The notes under the pieces: generated by a model
What the model was told of the DNA's origin: nothing
Databases searched by the model: none
What the model saw: the letters and a program-made list of their open reading frames with translations, nothing else
Shown: positions 11,701 through 23,722 of the stretch, one piece after another
How positions within the stretch are numbered: position 1 is the stretch's first letter
Layout: each line of letters opens with the position of its first letter
From: Neospora caninum Liverpool
Lineage: Eukaryota; Apicomplexa; Conoidasida; Eucoccidiorida; Sarcocystidae
Length of the DNA stretch: 64,000 bases
NCBI RefSeq assembly: GCF_000208865.1
Contig: NC_018385.1
Location: 1,098,724 to 1,162,723 of the forward strand
Reading direction: 5' to 3'
Program-made: the position numbers and the translations under genes

Positions 11701-14700
11701 TCCTCGCTGTGTGGTCTCCAAGACCTTGACAGGCAAACGCCCCCGGGGAGACACTGGGAGACACCTGCCTTCCACCTGCGTGTCCGCGCGCGTCTGCTCG
11801 TCTCGGTCGCCGCTGCGGCGAGGGACACCAAAGGGCGCGGTGGCCTTCGTCTGGGCGACACGGGGACTGCCGCAGCTCGCCTCTCCCGCCTGGCTTCTCC
11901 GCCTCGTTGCCCGGGCCAGTGACGAGCGTCGCGTCCGCAGGAACATTGGTGAACCTCCAGAGCTTTCGACGCAGCGAGTACCCGCGCCTCGACGGGGACA
12001 TGAACGGGCGGGGGTCGGAATGGCGCACGCTGCGGTGCGGAGAGTGACTTGTCGCTCGGCCTCGTCTCTGCAGCGGCTGCTCGATGTCGCCGTGCCCCCA
12101 ACCCTCACTGGAACTCCGTTCTGAGCTCTGCTCCTCTCCTGAGAACCCGTCGGGACTCCGCGGCGGACGGCGGCTCCGACACTCTGCACCGGTCCACCGC
12201 GCTTCTCTCCACTCCTCGCCCCGCCCGCCCGTCTCCGATCGCTGGCTTCCGCCTCGCCGCTCTTGCCAGCCAAGGGGAGAGAAACCCGACGCGGCGGCCG
12301 GTGAGCGCGGGGCGCGGCGCGAAGAGGCGGGTTTTAACTCTCTTCCCTCGTCGCTGCTCGCGGCACATGCGTCGACAGGAGACGGCGCAGATGGGAAAGA
12401 CCGTGCGCCAGCAGGCAGATGGTTTCGCGGCGAACCGGGGCCTACAGCAGACGCCTGGCCAGGAGCCGCGCGGCCTCGCCTTCCATTCCACCTTTCAGCG
12501 CTCTGGCGAGGCGAGTCGCCAGCGACAGAGGACCGGGAGACAGAAGGCCCATGGCCATGAACAAAATTCCTCGGTCTCGGATTCGCCGACGCGCCGCTCT
12601 CTGCCTCTCGCCACCCCGCCCACCGCCCTCCGACGCTCGTTGCACGTTCCCAGTCCCCGCGCGAGGCGGGCGAAGTCGCCCGCTCCGCACCTGCGCTGGC
12701 GTAGAAGCGTCCGAACCGCGAGTGGATGTACACCTCGTGACAGACATCGCGCAACTCCGCGAAGAAGGGAAAGCGGCCGAGGTGCCGGGCCAGATGCGAA
12801 GTCCGCCACGATGCCACGGTCGAGCCCAGAATGGCTGCGACAGCTGCGCGCGATTTGCGCCACTCTCGCGATCGCGGAGGCGGGAGCGACTTGCCTCTGC
12901 GCTGGAGCGGCTCGCTGGGCGCGGCCACCCTCGGCAGCCCCGCCGCTTCCGGTGCGGCGACTGTGATGCGCCGCGAGGCGCGAGGCGCAGAGCTGGGGGC
13001 CAGCAAGCAGAGGGAGCGAGACAGATTGGGCACACACTCCGAGGGCGGAAGCGGCGCGGACGGTGACACAGACTCCTCACACTGCAGCAACGTCCGGAGC
13101 GGCTGCGGGGCTGTGCGGCACCGCGAAAACAGAGAAGAAGAAAGTCCCCCGTCCACGCGGAGGGCGGCCGCGGGTGCACCGCCGTCACCGGCCCTGTCGC
13201 CTCGAACGTTGGCACGGCGCGTCTCTCCGGACTCGCCCGCTTCTCTCGAAACGCACCTCTGGCGGGCTGGCGGATGACTCGCGCCAAACGCGACCTCCGC
13301 CCGCCAGCCGCGCCTCGCTTTGGAGGCACCTAGGAGTGCCGCATCGCCTGATGCTTCCTGTCGTCTTCGTTGCTTGGCGTCGCCGTCTCTCGCTTCCTGT
13401 CCGCCGCCGCAGCCCTCTGCGTCTTCACCCTGCGCGGCTTCGAAGTGAGGCGAGGCTGGAGACGCGAAGCCAGCAGAGGCAGCCTGCAGATCCCTTTCCG
13501 TCCCCCCGCGCAGGCCCCCCAAGTCTCCCCGCGAGGCTCCACAGCTGTCTCTGGGCCACCCCGCGCTGTTGGCCTGCTCGTTACCACCGTAGCTCTCCAG
13601 AGTCTCTTGAGTCATCTCGTGCGCGGCGCTTGCCGCCAGCGCCGCGCTGTGAAGGTTGTCTGCTGTGGAGACAATCGAAGTTGAAGGTGAATTGCCCGCG
13701 GATAACGACGCGGGACTCAAAGGCCAGCTTGGAGACAGGGTGCAGAGCCTCACCCGCGTCAGAGCTTCTTCGTCACCCGACGCGGGCCCCAAACCCGCGG
13801 TGTCTCTTCCGTCGTCTGCGCCTCCTGGCGTGGCCACGCCCGAGAACGCGAGAGGTCCGCGGCTCGCTTGGAATCTCCGAGCTGCGGGACTGAGACAGAA
13901 CGCGGCAAAGACAGTTGCCTCCCCGTCACCGCCGCCAGCTGTCTCCACCGTCGTGCGCCCTCCGTCTCCTCCGTCTTCCCCAGGACTGTGTAGAGACCGC
14001 GGAGAAGAAAATGCGGACGCACCTGCCTCCCCTTCCTCGGGCCATCTTCCTTCCGCGAGCGAGTCGGCCTGCCTCACGAAAGGCCTCTCCTCGCGCCCCA
14101 CATTCGCAGTTGGCGGCCGCCCTGCGTGCCGGTGCGGGTTCCCTTGGGAGGCTGTGGGGTCGGGCCCGACCCCGAACACGGAGGAGGCGGACGACGCCGA
14201 GACAAGTGCGGAGACCCATTGGACGAAAGGAGGGTGGAGATCTCCGTACGAATGCTCGCCAGTCGCCGAGTCCACAAGCGCCCCCGAGGGCGCGAACCGC
14301 ATGTGACCAGAAGACGAGAAGAACAGGCGCTCTCTCCCGCCTTCGCCGCCTTGTCCCGGCCCATAAACGTGAACGAAAGCGTGGCCGGACGCGCGCCGTG
14401 TCGAGGCGTCCCGGTCTCTCTCGGCCCGCGCCCGCACCGAGACCGTGGCAGGTGCGAAGATCTCGCGGTGTTTCTGCAGGAAGGTGGCCAAGTGCCGCGC
14501 ATGCAACCCGTGGGGACCCGGCAGCGACTGTAGGTCGCGCAGCAGGCGGAGACTATCTGCTGTCCTCTCCCCACCTGTTGGGTGCGGGGAGACACCTGGG
14601 ACGGGCGCGAGGCCGTGGCGCATCAGCTGCAGGCGAGCGCGGCTCTTCCCCAGAGGCGCCCCGCCGCTCCGGCCGCCTGAGGAAGACCTTGCGCCGTCGA

Positions 14701-15907
14701 CGGCTGAGGCGAACGACTCGTTCAACGAGGCCGCGAGAACCGCACTTTCGCGGGGAGCGGAGTCCAGACTCGAGGCAGAAGGTGCCGACCGTGGCGAGGG
14801 CGCCGGATCGGTTCCGCCCTTCCCATCACCTCCCGTTCCACCAGCGGAGACCAATGGGGGCTGACGCGGTTCCTCTCGCTGTGTGGCGCAGAGATGTCCC
14901 TTCACATCCGGTGTCTTCCTTTCTTCCTGATCCACGCAGGGCTCCACCCAGGTCGACGCGCGCGCTGCGTTTCGCTCGGCCTTTTCTTCTGGATGAGGGC
15001 GCACCCGCTCCTCAGCGCTCGCTCCTCCGTTCCCTCCCTCCTCTCGAACAGCGACGGCCTGGCGGGCTGCGTGTCCGGACAAAATTCGCGGCCTCGTGTC
15101 TCGGCCTCCGAGTTCCGCCCGCATGCCGACAGGCGTGCTGCGGTGTGGGGCAGCGCCCGCGCTGTCTGTCTCCCCCAAGGGAGCGGACGCGAGCGACCGC
15201 GCGGAAGAGGCGAAGGCAGCGCACGACGACACACCAGCAGACTGTGACGGTGGCGACGCCAGCTGTTTGTCTGCATGCAGAGTCAGAGCCTGGTGGAAGT
15301 CGAGCGCCGCGGGAGGGCAGCCACAGGCCGGAGGCGCGCTCGGCTCGCTCAGCGAGAGAGGGCCTTTCCCGGAAGCGAGCGGCGCGAGCGCCGCGCGAGG
15401 CCCACCGGCGCTTCTGGAGCCCCAGGAGACGCGGCGAAGAAAGCCTTCTGCAGACACGGCCGACTGCGAAGCCGAAGACGAGAGAGACGCACTGGAGGGA
15501 CAGTAGTGAGAAGAGGCAGACGGGCAGCACGAAGACACCGACGGCGAAACAGAAGCCGCCGACTGCGACGTGCTTCGCCGTTTCCCTAAACCTTCCGAGG
15601 CGCTGTCCTCGTCGCCGCTGGAGGGGCGCCGGGAGAAGCGAAGACCGGCGCCAGCGAGCGCCTCGAGACTCCCGGAAGAGTTGGCTCCGCGGTCGCTGGC
15701 CTCTGCCGAAGACGCGTGTCGCGGCGCGAGATCGACGCGAGCTCTCGGGTCCGCGCCTTGTTCGCCCTTCCCGGAGATGCACGGAGAAGATGGAGCAGCG
15801 GCGCAGACGCCTGAGCGAGGCGAAAAGAAAGATTCCGGAGACGGTTCCGCACTCGACGCGCCGGCGGTCCCGCCTCGGGCGCGCCGCGTCTCCCGCGCAG
15901 GCGTCAT
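5794..15907 (-). CDS. Giant protein with C-terminal PTC7-type PP2C phosphatase domain
   Basis: Seven minus-strand exons join with matching phases: 15907-10083, 9772-9165, 8962-8867, 8639-8034, 7467-7286, 6841-6601 and 6161-5794, giving 2,641 aa. The start is the first ATG in the open frame, though the frame stays open upstream without an ATG, so a further 5' exon is possible. Residues 1 to about 2230 are low-complexity Ser/Arg/Gly/Glu with a few ordered islands, for example around 1016-1070 and 1300-1320. From about 2230 comes a metal-dependent PPM/PP2C domain: GGEDAWF, VADGVGEWEDL (metal-binding Asp), GSSTALVGVLD, FANLGDSSGMV, LILLGTDGLFDN and GGKEDDITVAAAWV. This set matches PTC7/PPTC7-like serine/threonine phosphatases, whose yeast and animal members are mitochondrial and act on coenzyme Q metabolism. 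Here the extension makes substrate and location unknown. The domain call is firm; the role of the N-terminus is not. Confidence 0.85.
6460..6480. repeat. (TA)n microsatellite in last intron of the PP2C gene
   Basis: A perfect TA run of about 21 bases lies between exons 6 and 7 of the phosphatase gene. Confidence 0.9.
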
Positions 15908-18900
15908 GCGGCGAGAGTGGAGAGCATGCCAGAAGAGGGCAAAGGACAAACTCGGCGAGACAGACTCGGAGCGAAACCCTGCGCGAGACGACGCAGCAGA
16001 GCAAATGCTCAACCACGAGAAGACGAAGAAGTTTGCGCTGAGGGAGACGCTTGAGCGCCGCAGTCCGCGCACTTTCGCCACGGCTGCCCGATGATCTCTG
16101 TGGAACCGGAAAAGGGCACAAATGCGTTTGCCTGTCTGTCGTCTCCGTTGCACTGCCCGCTATGTCTCCTCACTCCATCTCTCTCTGCTCGCTTCCCTTG
16201 GCGCGTTCGGTCTCTCTGCCTCCCTGCGACGGGTCGAGAACGGGAGCGACGCAGCGCGACCAAACGGAATCCTGGCCTCAGGAAAAGGAGCCTCTCCTGT
16301 CCCTCCAGGCGCTTTCGATTCCCGCCCTCGCGGTTCCACGCAGGTACCAGTCCGCCGAGGTCGTCTGCTTCACAAGATAAAAAAACGACGGAAGCCCGAG
16401 CACAGACACGCGCGGCGACCTCTAAAGGGATCGCCTCCCGCTCCACTTCACTGCAGGCACACGCTGCCTCGGTTAGTGGACGCGGCCGAGGCGTTTTTTA
16501 AGCCGCGAGTGAGTGTCAGTACACCCGACTATTCTGTGGAGACGCTGCCGGGTCCCGGAACGCCGTTGGCGGCACCAGTCGAGCGTCCTCACGAAACCGT
16601 TCGCCTGCCTGTCCCTGCGTCGACGAGGCGTCTGCGGGCGCGGAAGCCAGGCGCGCATAAAAAAACCGGAAAAAAACGAAACGGTTACACTGCCCTGCCG
16701 GCAGAGAGAACGGAAAGAGGGTACACGAGCGTGGCAGCGGAGCGGCGAGATAGTCTGCAGACGAAGCGACAGGCGCGACGAGGCTTCTCTGCTGGCGCTC
16801 GAACCTGAGGGCCTGCGTACCTCTGGTGAACGCTTTTAGGCGCACAAAGACGCCGCTTTTGTTGTAGTACAGTACAAAGGCAGTGAGAGAGTCCACACAG
16901 AGTGCGGCACGTCCAGAGACGTTGAGACACGGCAGGACGAGTTAGCGCTCTCGTCACCAGAAAAAAAACCGTGTGCGAATGCCAGCTCGTACGCGCACAC
17001 TCCGACCAGGAAACCTTTCGTGGACGCGAGACACAAAGTGCGGAGAGCCGGAGCGACGGGCGCAGCGCCAACCTGGACCCCACAAGATACCTGAAGGACG
17101 GGACAGACCTGTCTACATATAGAGCACACGTTTCGCGCAGTTCTCGCTGCGACAGCACCTTCCAGAATTCGTCGTCTGGGCTGCCTCAGCTGTGCAACTT
17201 CGCGGGAGAGAGGCCTGTGCGAGGCGCCTGCATCCGCCTAGCACGGCGAGGACAACCTCTCGCTAACTCGCCAAGTTTTCCGCCCGAGAAGGCCCGAGAA
17301 AGGTGGAACACTGAGGCGTGTGCGGTCTCGCCTGCTCGCATCTTTCGCGCTGCGAGGCAACCTGACCCGGTCGGAAGCAGCGAAGATGCCAGGCTGGGAC
17401 AGGCGCGGCGCGCTCGAGGGCCGAGATACCCAGGCAGCGGCTGCGCGCCAGAAAGAAGCGGCGGGCGGCAAGGAGCGTCCTCGGCTCACCGCGGCGCGAG
17501 GCCGAAGGACGAGAAGAGCGCGACGCGGAGACGAGCCGGGAGAAGCGGGTGAAGCCGGAAAGAGAGCGCGAGAAGGCCACACATGATGGGCAATTCGACC
17601 TCTGACTGCGCCGGGGTCGGAAGAAGGTCGGATCCACAGGGCGCGGCGGGGCACCGCCGATGAAGCAGCGGAGGCTGCGGACCGCCGAAAAACAGTGGGA
17701 CACGGGGGGAGAGCAGACGCTTTTTGCAGAGACGCCCGAGTGTGGCGTCATGAAGAGGGGAACTCCTCTGGAGACGCCCGGAAGACTCAGAGATGTGTCT
17801 TGCGTTTTCGCCGACCCAATCTACGGGTCAGGCGTGCGTTCTTCGTCGCGGCTGCGTCCAGCGAGAACCAGCGAGGCTCGAGCGGCCGCTCCAGAGGTTG
17901 CAGGGAGTCTGCTGGAAACGATTCCCCACGGCGGTACCTTGCAGCGCGAGCCTGTGAGGCTCACCCACTCGTGGCCGTGGAAGCGAGAAGGCGGGGAAAG
18001 GACGGTCTTCTCGCTCGCCGAGGAAGAAGCAAGGCGACGACGCTAGAAACCGACGGGGACTCGCCGCGCGACTGGCAGACGCGCCGCGGACAGCCTCCGC
18101 GTTCTCGGGTTTCTTCTCCCTCGAGAGGACTTGCGCGAGGCCTCTTGTCCTTTCGGTTTGTGCGCTCTTCTCAGCACTGAGTCTGTCGCGGGGTGAAACG
18201 GAGCAGTTTTCGTCGGTTTCAGCCCGAGACGGGGCAAGCGCCTCCGCGCGTCCATTCAGAGTCTTTTCCACGAGTTCCTAGCCCCCAGAGGGGAAAAGGA
18301 GAAAAAGTGCCAGGAGCGTGAGCGGGGATTGGAGCAGCGAGCTCGGCGTTCTTTGACTGCCCAGCCGCTGCTGCGACACACAAGGTGAGACCAGCCCTCC
18401 GTCGCGCGCTTCGTTCCAGTCCTCGACACGCAAGTGTCCAGGATTCCAGGAGGGGGAGTTTCGTCAAGCGCGTCTCCGCTGCAAGATGCTCACGGAGGGA
18501 GCGCGTCGGAACGGAATACAGATGCAACCGAGAAAGGTTTTCGCAGTGGAAGAGGCTCGCATGTGCCTCAGTTCGCGCTTTGCACGAGTCTCTCGCTCAG
18601 GCGCTCCTGAACCCTGCGAAAAGCGCGAAGCGGTCTCCCGGCGAGAATCCGGGCCAAAAAGAAAAAAGTATCGGAAGCAGGAACTGTGCCTGCGAGATTG
18701 GCTGTGAAACAAACGTCCGTTGGGAAACGGAGCCGTGGCCTTCCGCTACGAAGCCGCATATAGCGCCGGAAAACGAAAGCCGTGGGCGCAAAAAACACGA
18801 AAGAGTTAGCTGAACGGGAGAGAAAAATGCAGGAAAGTACAGCCTTCCACTGGAGAAACAGTTGAGAACTCGTCCCGGAAATCGACACAGACTCTCTCGC

Positions 18901-21900
18901 GCGCGTTTCTCCCCTGCAGGCGACCTCGGGGCAAACTCTCGTGAACCCTACCCTCCGTAGCGACGAGGCTAGCGGCGGATAAGTAAGCCTCTCCAAGGTC
19001 TGGGAGCGGAGACACGCGCAGCAAGCAACTGGAGGCTCTCCCCCCGGGAACTTGCGACAGCGCGACGGCGAGGCTGAGAGACACGCGGCGAGAAAACCGA
19101 AAGGAAAACAGGAAACGTCGATAAAAGCGAACCAGCGACAATGGACCCGCCGACCAGGTCGGCTGCCACGGTCGAGGAAAAAGCTCTTGCCTGCGCCGGC
19201 GCACGCCTATACATGCACCACGCCACTTGCTGTCGTGGCTCTATCTGTGTGGTGGCGATTTGAGAGACTGTCCTTCCCCCGCGCGGGGGTTCAGATGCGA
19301 ACACGACACTCCGGCGAAGAAAGCGAGAGGATCTCTCCTCTCTCATATCTACACAGAGGCAAGCGGCGGGCGAGGGGAGGTAGGGGGAGAACGCCGGCGA
19401 CGCCAAAACCGTCGCGTGTACGACGACGAATCGCCCGGCTGGCAAGCCGCTGGAAAGAAGCAACACCGAGAAGCGAACCCGCGGCAGAAAAACGCGCCTG
19501 AGAGTGTCGTTTTTCTCCAAGCTGTTTCGCGCCATGACAAGGGAACCGGGGGAAACCTCCAGAGATCCACACAATTCGTACGTGTGCTGCACGTACAGCC
19601 TCTGCGATATTCTCACCGACCCCGCAGCTGCGCAAGACAGCTCTTGTACACCGAACATCAACAGCTATTGTTCCAACATATGGGCACAAACCTACGCATC
19701 TCTCGTCCCCCTCTACAAGCATCGTTTGTGTCCATCTGCGCATCTAAGTTGATGCTCGGCCAAATATAAAAGACGCCAACTTCCTGGATGTACACATACA
19801 GCAAACTCATCCGTATCCCTTAGTCTACATACTCACACGCGCAGATATATACACGCATACACGCATATATGTATGCATATATATGTATATATAGGCAACA
19901 GACAGATGTCAGTGTGTAGTGCGTGGGCCCTAAAGAGGGAGAAACACAGGTTCTTCTTCCAAATGCACAGAACTGTCGGTGTTCTCGGGAGGAACGGCGT
20001 GGCTACGAAGGGAGTGAGGGGAGGAGCGAGGGGTGCGTAGTTTCGAGCCGCGGGGCGCACCGACAAGGGTGTCTCGTCCGTGTCCGTCGAGTCTCGCGCT
20101 CCAAACACAAATTCCCTGCTATCCCTTCAGCTCCTCCCGTGTTGTGTACTCCCAGGCGACCCGTTTTTCCTTCGCAAACCGAGTTTCCCCACGTATTTTC
20201 TCGGCCGGCCCATACTTTCGTACGTGTGTGCATGCTTATGGCTCTGTGGCGAACCTAACGAGAAGGGGAACGGAGACGAGGGCGGACATCCGATAGGCGG
20301 AATCTTTGGCAAAACTACGTCCACTCAAGCAGCACGGTCTCCGCCAGAACGTGTGGTTCGACTGTTTCACCTACGTGCTTGTATGAATGGAACATTCGGT
20401 GAAGAACTATGATAGAGAAACAAGGTATGGGTTGTTGGGTTGTTTGCCTTTTTACTTTTAAGACTATCTGTCACCGCCTTTCCACTACATCAATACAAAA
20501 TATTGTTAGTTTATTGTCACTTTGCAAACTAGTGATTTTATTCGTTGACCCGTGAGTAGTCAGTAGAATTACACGAGACAGAGGACTTGATTCCCGTGAC
20601 CATGTCCCCGCGCAACACGCGCCAAACACACCGAAACGCGTTTCTTGATTTACCAGGGTACTCAGCTACAACGATCATCGCTCCCTGAACCCCGGCCCTG
20701 CCTCTGTCATTCGATTTGAGTTAAACCCATGTGAACACAAAAGACCATCGAATATAACGGTATGCTGGATGAAACGGTAAAAATTTGGAGCGTCAGAACA
20801 GAGCCGCCGTTTACATGTTATTGCATCGTCCCGCTGGCCGACTGCGAGAATGGTCCGCCCTCCATCAGCTGCGAGTGGGCGGCCTTTTCGAACTGCGCTC
20901 GAGTTGTCCTCGTGCCTTTTTGTGTTCTTTTGAGAGGACACACGAACGGGAGCGATCCGACTGTGGGGGGAAGGGGGACACACTGCACAGCAGCGTTCGT
21001 GCCATCTCGTAGACGCCAGCCCAAGCGACGCACCGTGACGAGTTGTCTTCACGCGAAGAAACGGCCTACGAGAGAAGATCTCTTCCGCTCCGGGCCTGAC
21101 GCTTAGAAGCTTCTACGCTCTGTACCACCACAGCCAGCCGAGATTCTCCACAGGACTCTTTCCAGCAAACCAGTTCCCGCGCCCGCTCGTCCTCCGCGAT
21201 CCGGCGGCGACTCGCAGTTCGGAACACCAGCAAGCAGGCGTGGTGCAAGACTGCACACACGGGGCAGACACGTATATATATATATATGACATCTATGCGT
21301 GTGTAAGGAGATCAGACGCGTGGAGATGCTACCGAGAGAGAGGCCGAGAAGGACGTGCCGTCTTCTAGACAGGAGAAGGGAGAGAGAACGGGTACTCACT
21401 CACTTGTGGCCGCCTGAGGATCCTTGCGAGTGGCTGCGGCAAGGCGGAGATCGGTGGAAAACAAGCTGAAGAAGCTTTCCGTTTCTTTCTTGGCGTTATG
21501 AGGCTCCGCCCGAGCTGCAGAGCGCCCCACTGGTGTGACCGGGCGCCTGGAAGGCCCTTGGCGAGAGCCGCCGACTCTGCAGAGATTGACGTTAGGGAGA
21601 AACTACTCTCTATCACTGTGTGAACGGAGAGGCGCTGGCAACCCGAAGCTGCAAAGGCACCTTAGCCGCATGTGTTCAGGTGAGGACGCGTGTGTCACTC
21701 TCACCGCCAAGGGTCAGGGCGGGGCTGTGCGTGTGTGCCTCTTCCCACGACGGGGGACAATGGACCCCCATTTACAGACGCAGGAGACAGCAGGCTTTCC
21801 TCTCATCCCTCTGTAAAAGGCACTTCGAGAGTCTCCTCTCTGGAAAATCCCTGCTTCTCCCTTCCAGTTTGTCGATTTCCGGCGCGACAGAGGCGTCCCT

Positions 21901-23722
21901 CGCTGAGAATGTACACCCCGGCACACACGGGAGAGTGTGAGCAGTGCAACTCCCCGCGCAAGGCGTTCCGCCGTCACTTTCCATTTCTGCTTGGAAATGG
22001 CGACGATGCTGTTTTCTCGACTGCGAAGAGGAATGAGCGCGTGAGGACGCGCGACAGAGGGAAACGGTCAGCGAGCGCGCGTGGCCACACGCAACTGTCG
22101 GTTCGCCGCGTTGCGCGAGAAAGTCTCGCGACAGGAGGAGGAAAAAGCTGGTCGGCGCGCGCGCGCGCGGCAAAGCGTCACTGCATGCTTTCTCGTCGGC
22201 GCTCTGCATGAGCTTGCATATTTTCTTTCCTCTCCTCGGAGAGTGACTTTGTCGAAGCAGATATTGTCTCTTTAGGTTTGGCGGAGCCGGCGGGGTTTCC
22301 AGAGGTTTCGGGGAGGAAATCTGCTCGATTTGTTCCGCTTTCCCCCGCTGACTCTCGCTCCCCCGATTTTCCGCGTGTACGCTTCTTCCTCGCAGTGTTG
22401 CTCGACAAGAACCGTCGCTGGCTTTTTCGTCCCTCGTCTTTTTCGCTTCATTCTTCACTTTTCACTTGTAGTTTCCGCGGCGGCGCGCCAGGCTTTCGGG
22501 CTCCGACCTCGGTGCTCCCCTCGCCCTCGCACTCGGCCCCTCCCCATCGTCTGTCTCCCGCTGTTCACGCTCTGTCTACACGCCAGAGAGGCGGCGCGAA
22601 GGCAAACGCTTTGCCGCCTCTTACACAGTTCAGCAACTCCTCCGTGCTTTCTCCACTCTTTCTTCCGTCGTGCCTCTTTTAGGGCCTCCGACCTCAGTCT
22701 TCGAGTGCCTAGCCGAATCGTTCCCGTGCAGCGCCGCTAGAGCGCTTCTTCTTCCCTTTCTACCCGCTTCACTTGTCGCGAAATCGTCGAGTCAAGCAAG
22801 TCAGTCCCCTCTCTGCTTCTTGAGGTTGGCCGTGGACTCCGCAAAAGTATCTCCACCTCGCCTCGCTCACCTTTTTTCGTCTCGCCGTCTCCCCTCCGAG
22901 GCGTCACGCCTCTCCAGCAGATTCCCTTTCTTCGCGCTCTCCTCTTCTCCGCGCACCGCCGCCGTTTCGCGCCGGCTTCCGAGAAGCTGCGGGCGCCGAG
23001 GCGCCGGAGCGCACTTGGCATGCGCCGCTGCTGAGGCAGCGGGGGAAAAGGAGAAGACGGTTGCGTCGGATTGCTCTGAGCATCCAAAAGCTGGAGAAGA
23101 TGGTTCTTCTGTCGCTTTGCTAAGGAGAGGAAGAAAGGCGCTCGCGCCCTGTCGTCTCTCGAGGGAAAAGAGTGTCTTTCGCGCGGTTTAACCTGCGAGA
23201 GACAGAGGACACAGCAGGGCTGACGACTGAGGGGAGAGGCTTCCGACTCCGGGATTTAATAGAACTTCATCGACTAGACCTAAAGGTAGACGGGCTGACC
23301 AGCCCGGGACGAGAAAGGCGTGCGTGTTTCTCGCTGCCGACTCCGCTCTTCTCTTTCCCTCGCGCGCGCAGCTCTCGCGTCTCACGCACGCGACTCTAAG
23401 CGCTGTGCGTGTGGGGGGATCCGCGTTTGAGCTGCGCGGCGAAAAACGCGTCTCGTGCTTCAGCCTCGCTGTCGGAATCCTCGGAGGCAAAAGGTTCTTG
23501 GCAGCGCCTTCTGTGTCTGTCGCCGTTTTCCGGCCAAGAGTTTGCGTGAAGCGCGTCGACTGCGAGAGCCTCGCCGCTCTGAGGAGACCGGTGCGCGTTC
23601 CGGTTTTCGCCTGCTCGTGGTCTTCTCAGGCGCGCGATTCTTCTCGCTGGCCCCTCGGGTTCCTTTCGCCGCCTGTCTTCCCGTTCGACGTTTCCCCTCT
23701 CTCTAGCGAGAGTCTCCACACC
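15908..23722. other. Long spacer between divergent phosphatase and kinase starts
   Basis: Nearly 7.8 kb separates the two start codons. No frame shows a recognisable domain or a phase-consistent chain of exons. The last 1.4 kb before 23723 is pyrimidine-rich with short upstream ATGs, as expected for a long 5' leader of the kinase mRNA. 15908-16153 is open in the phosphatase frame but has no ATG, so it is probably 5' leader. (TA)n or TATATG tracts lie near 19846-19895 and 21273-21287. Both promoters should lie in this interval, but I cannot place them. Confidence 0.4.

Noticed and set aside
13915..16041. 708-codon plus-strand open frame opposite phosphatase exon 1
   Set aside because: It mirrors the Ser/Arg-rich codon bias of the minus-strand exon, is almost all Arg/Pro/Ser, and has no domain or splice support.
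15908..16153. Upstream extension of the phosphatase frame
   Set aside because: It begins at GTG with no ATG before 15907; kept out of the coding region unless an extra 5' exon is shown.
18969..19658. Open frame of about 230 codons on the minus strand in the kinase-phosphatase spacer
   Set aside because: No domain, weak composition, and no phase-consistent link to the phosphatase gene.
23324..23722. Upstream extension of the kinase frame
   Set aside because: It contains no ATG; the first ATG, in good context, is at 23723, so this is taken as 5' leader.
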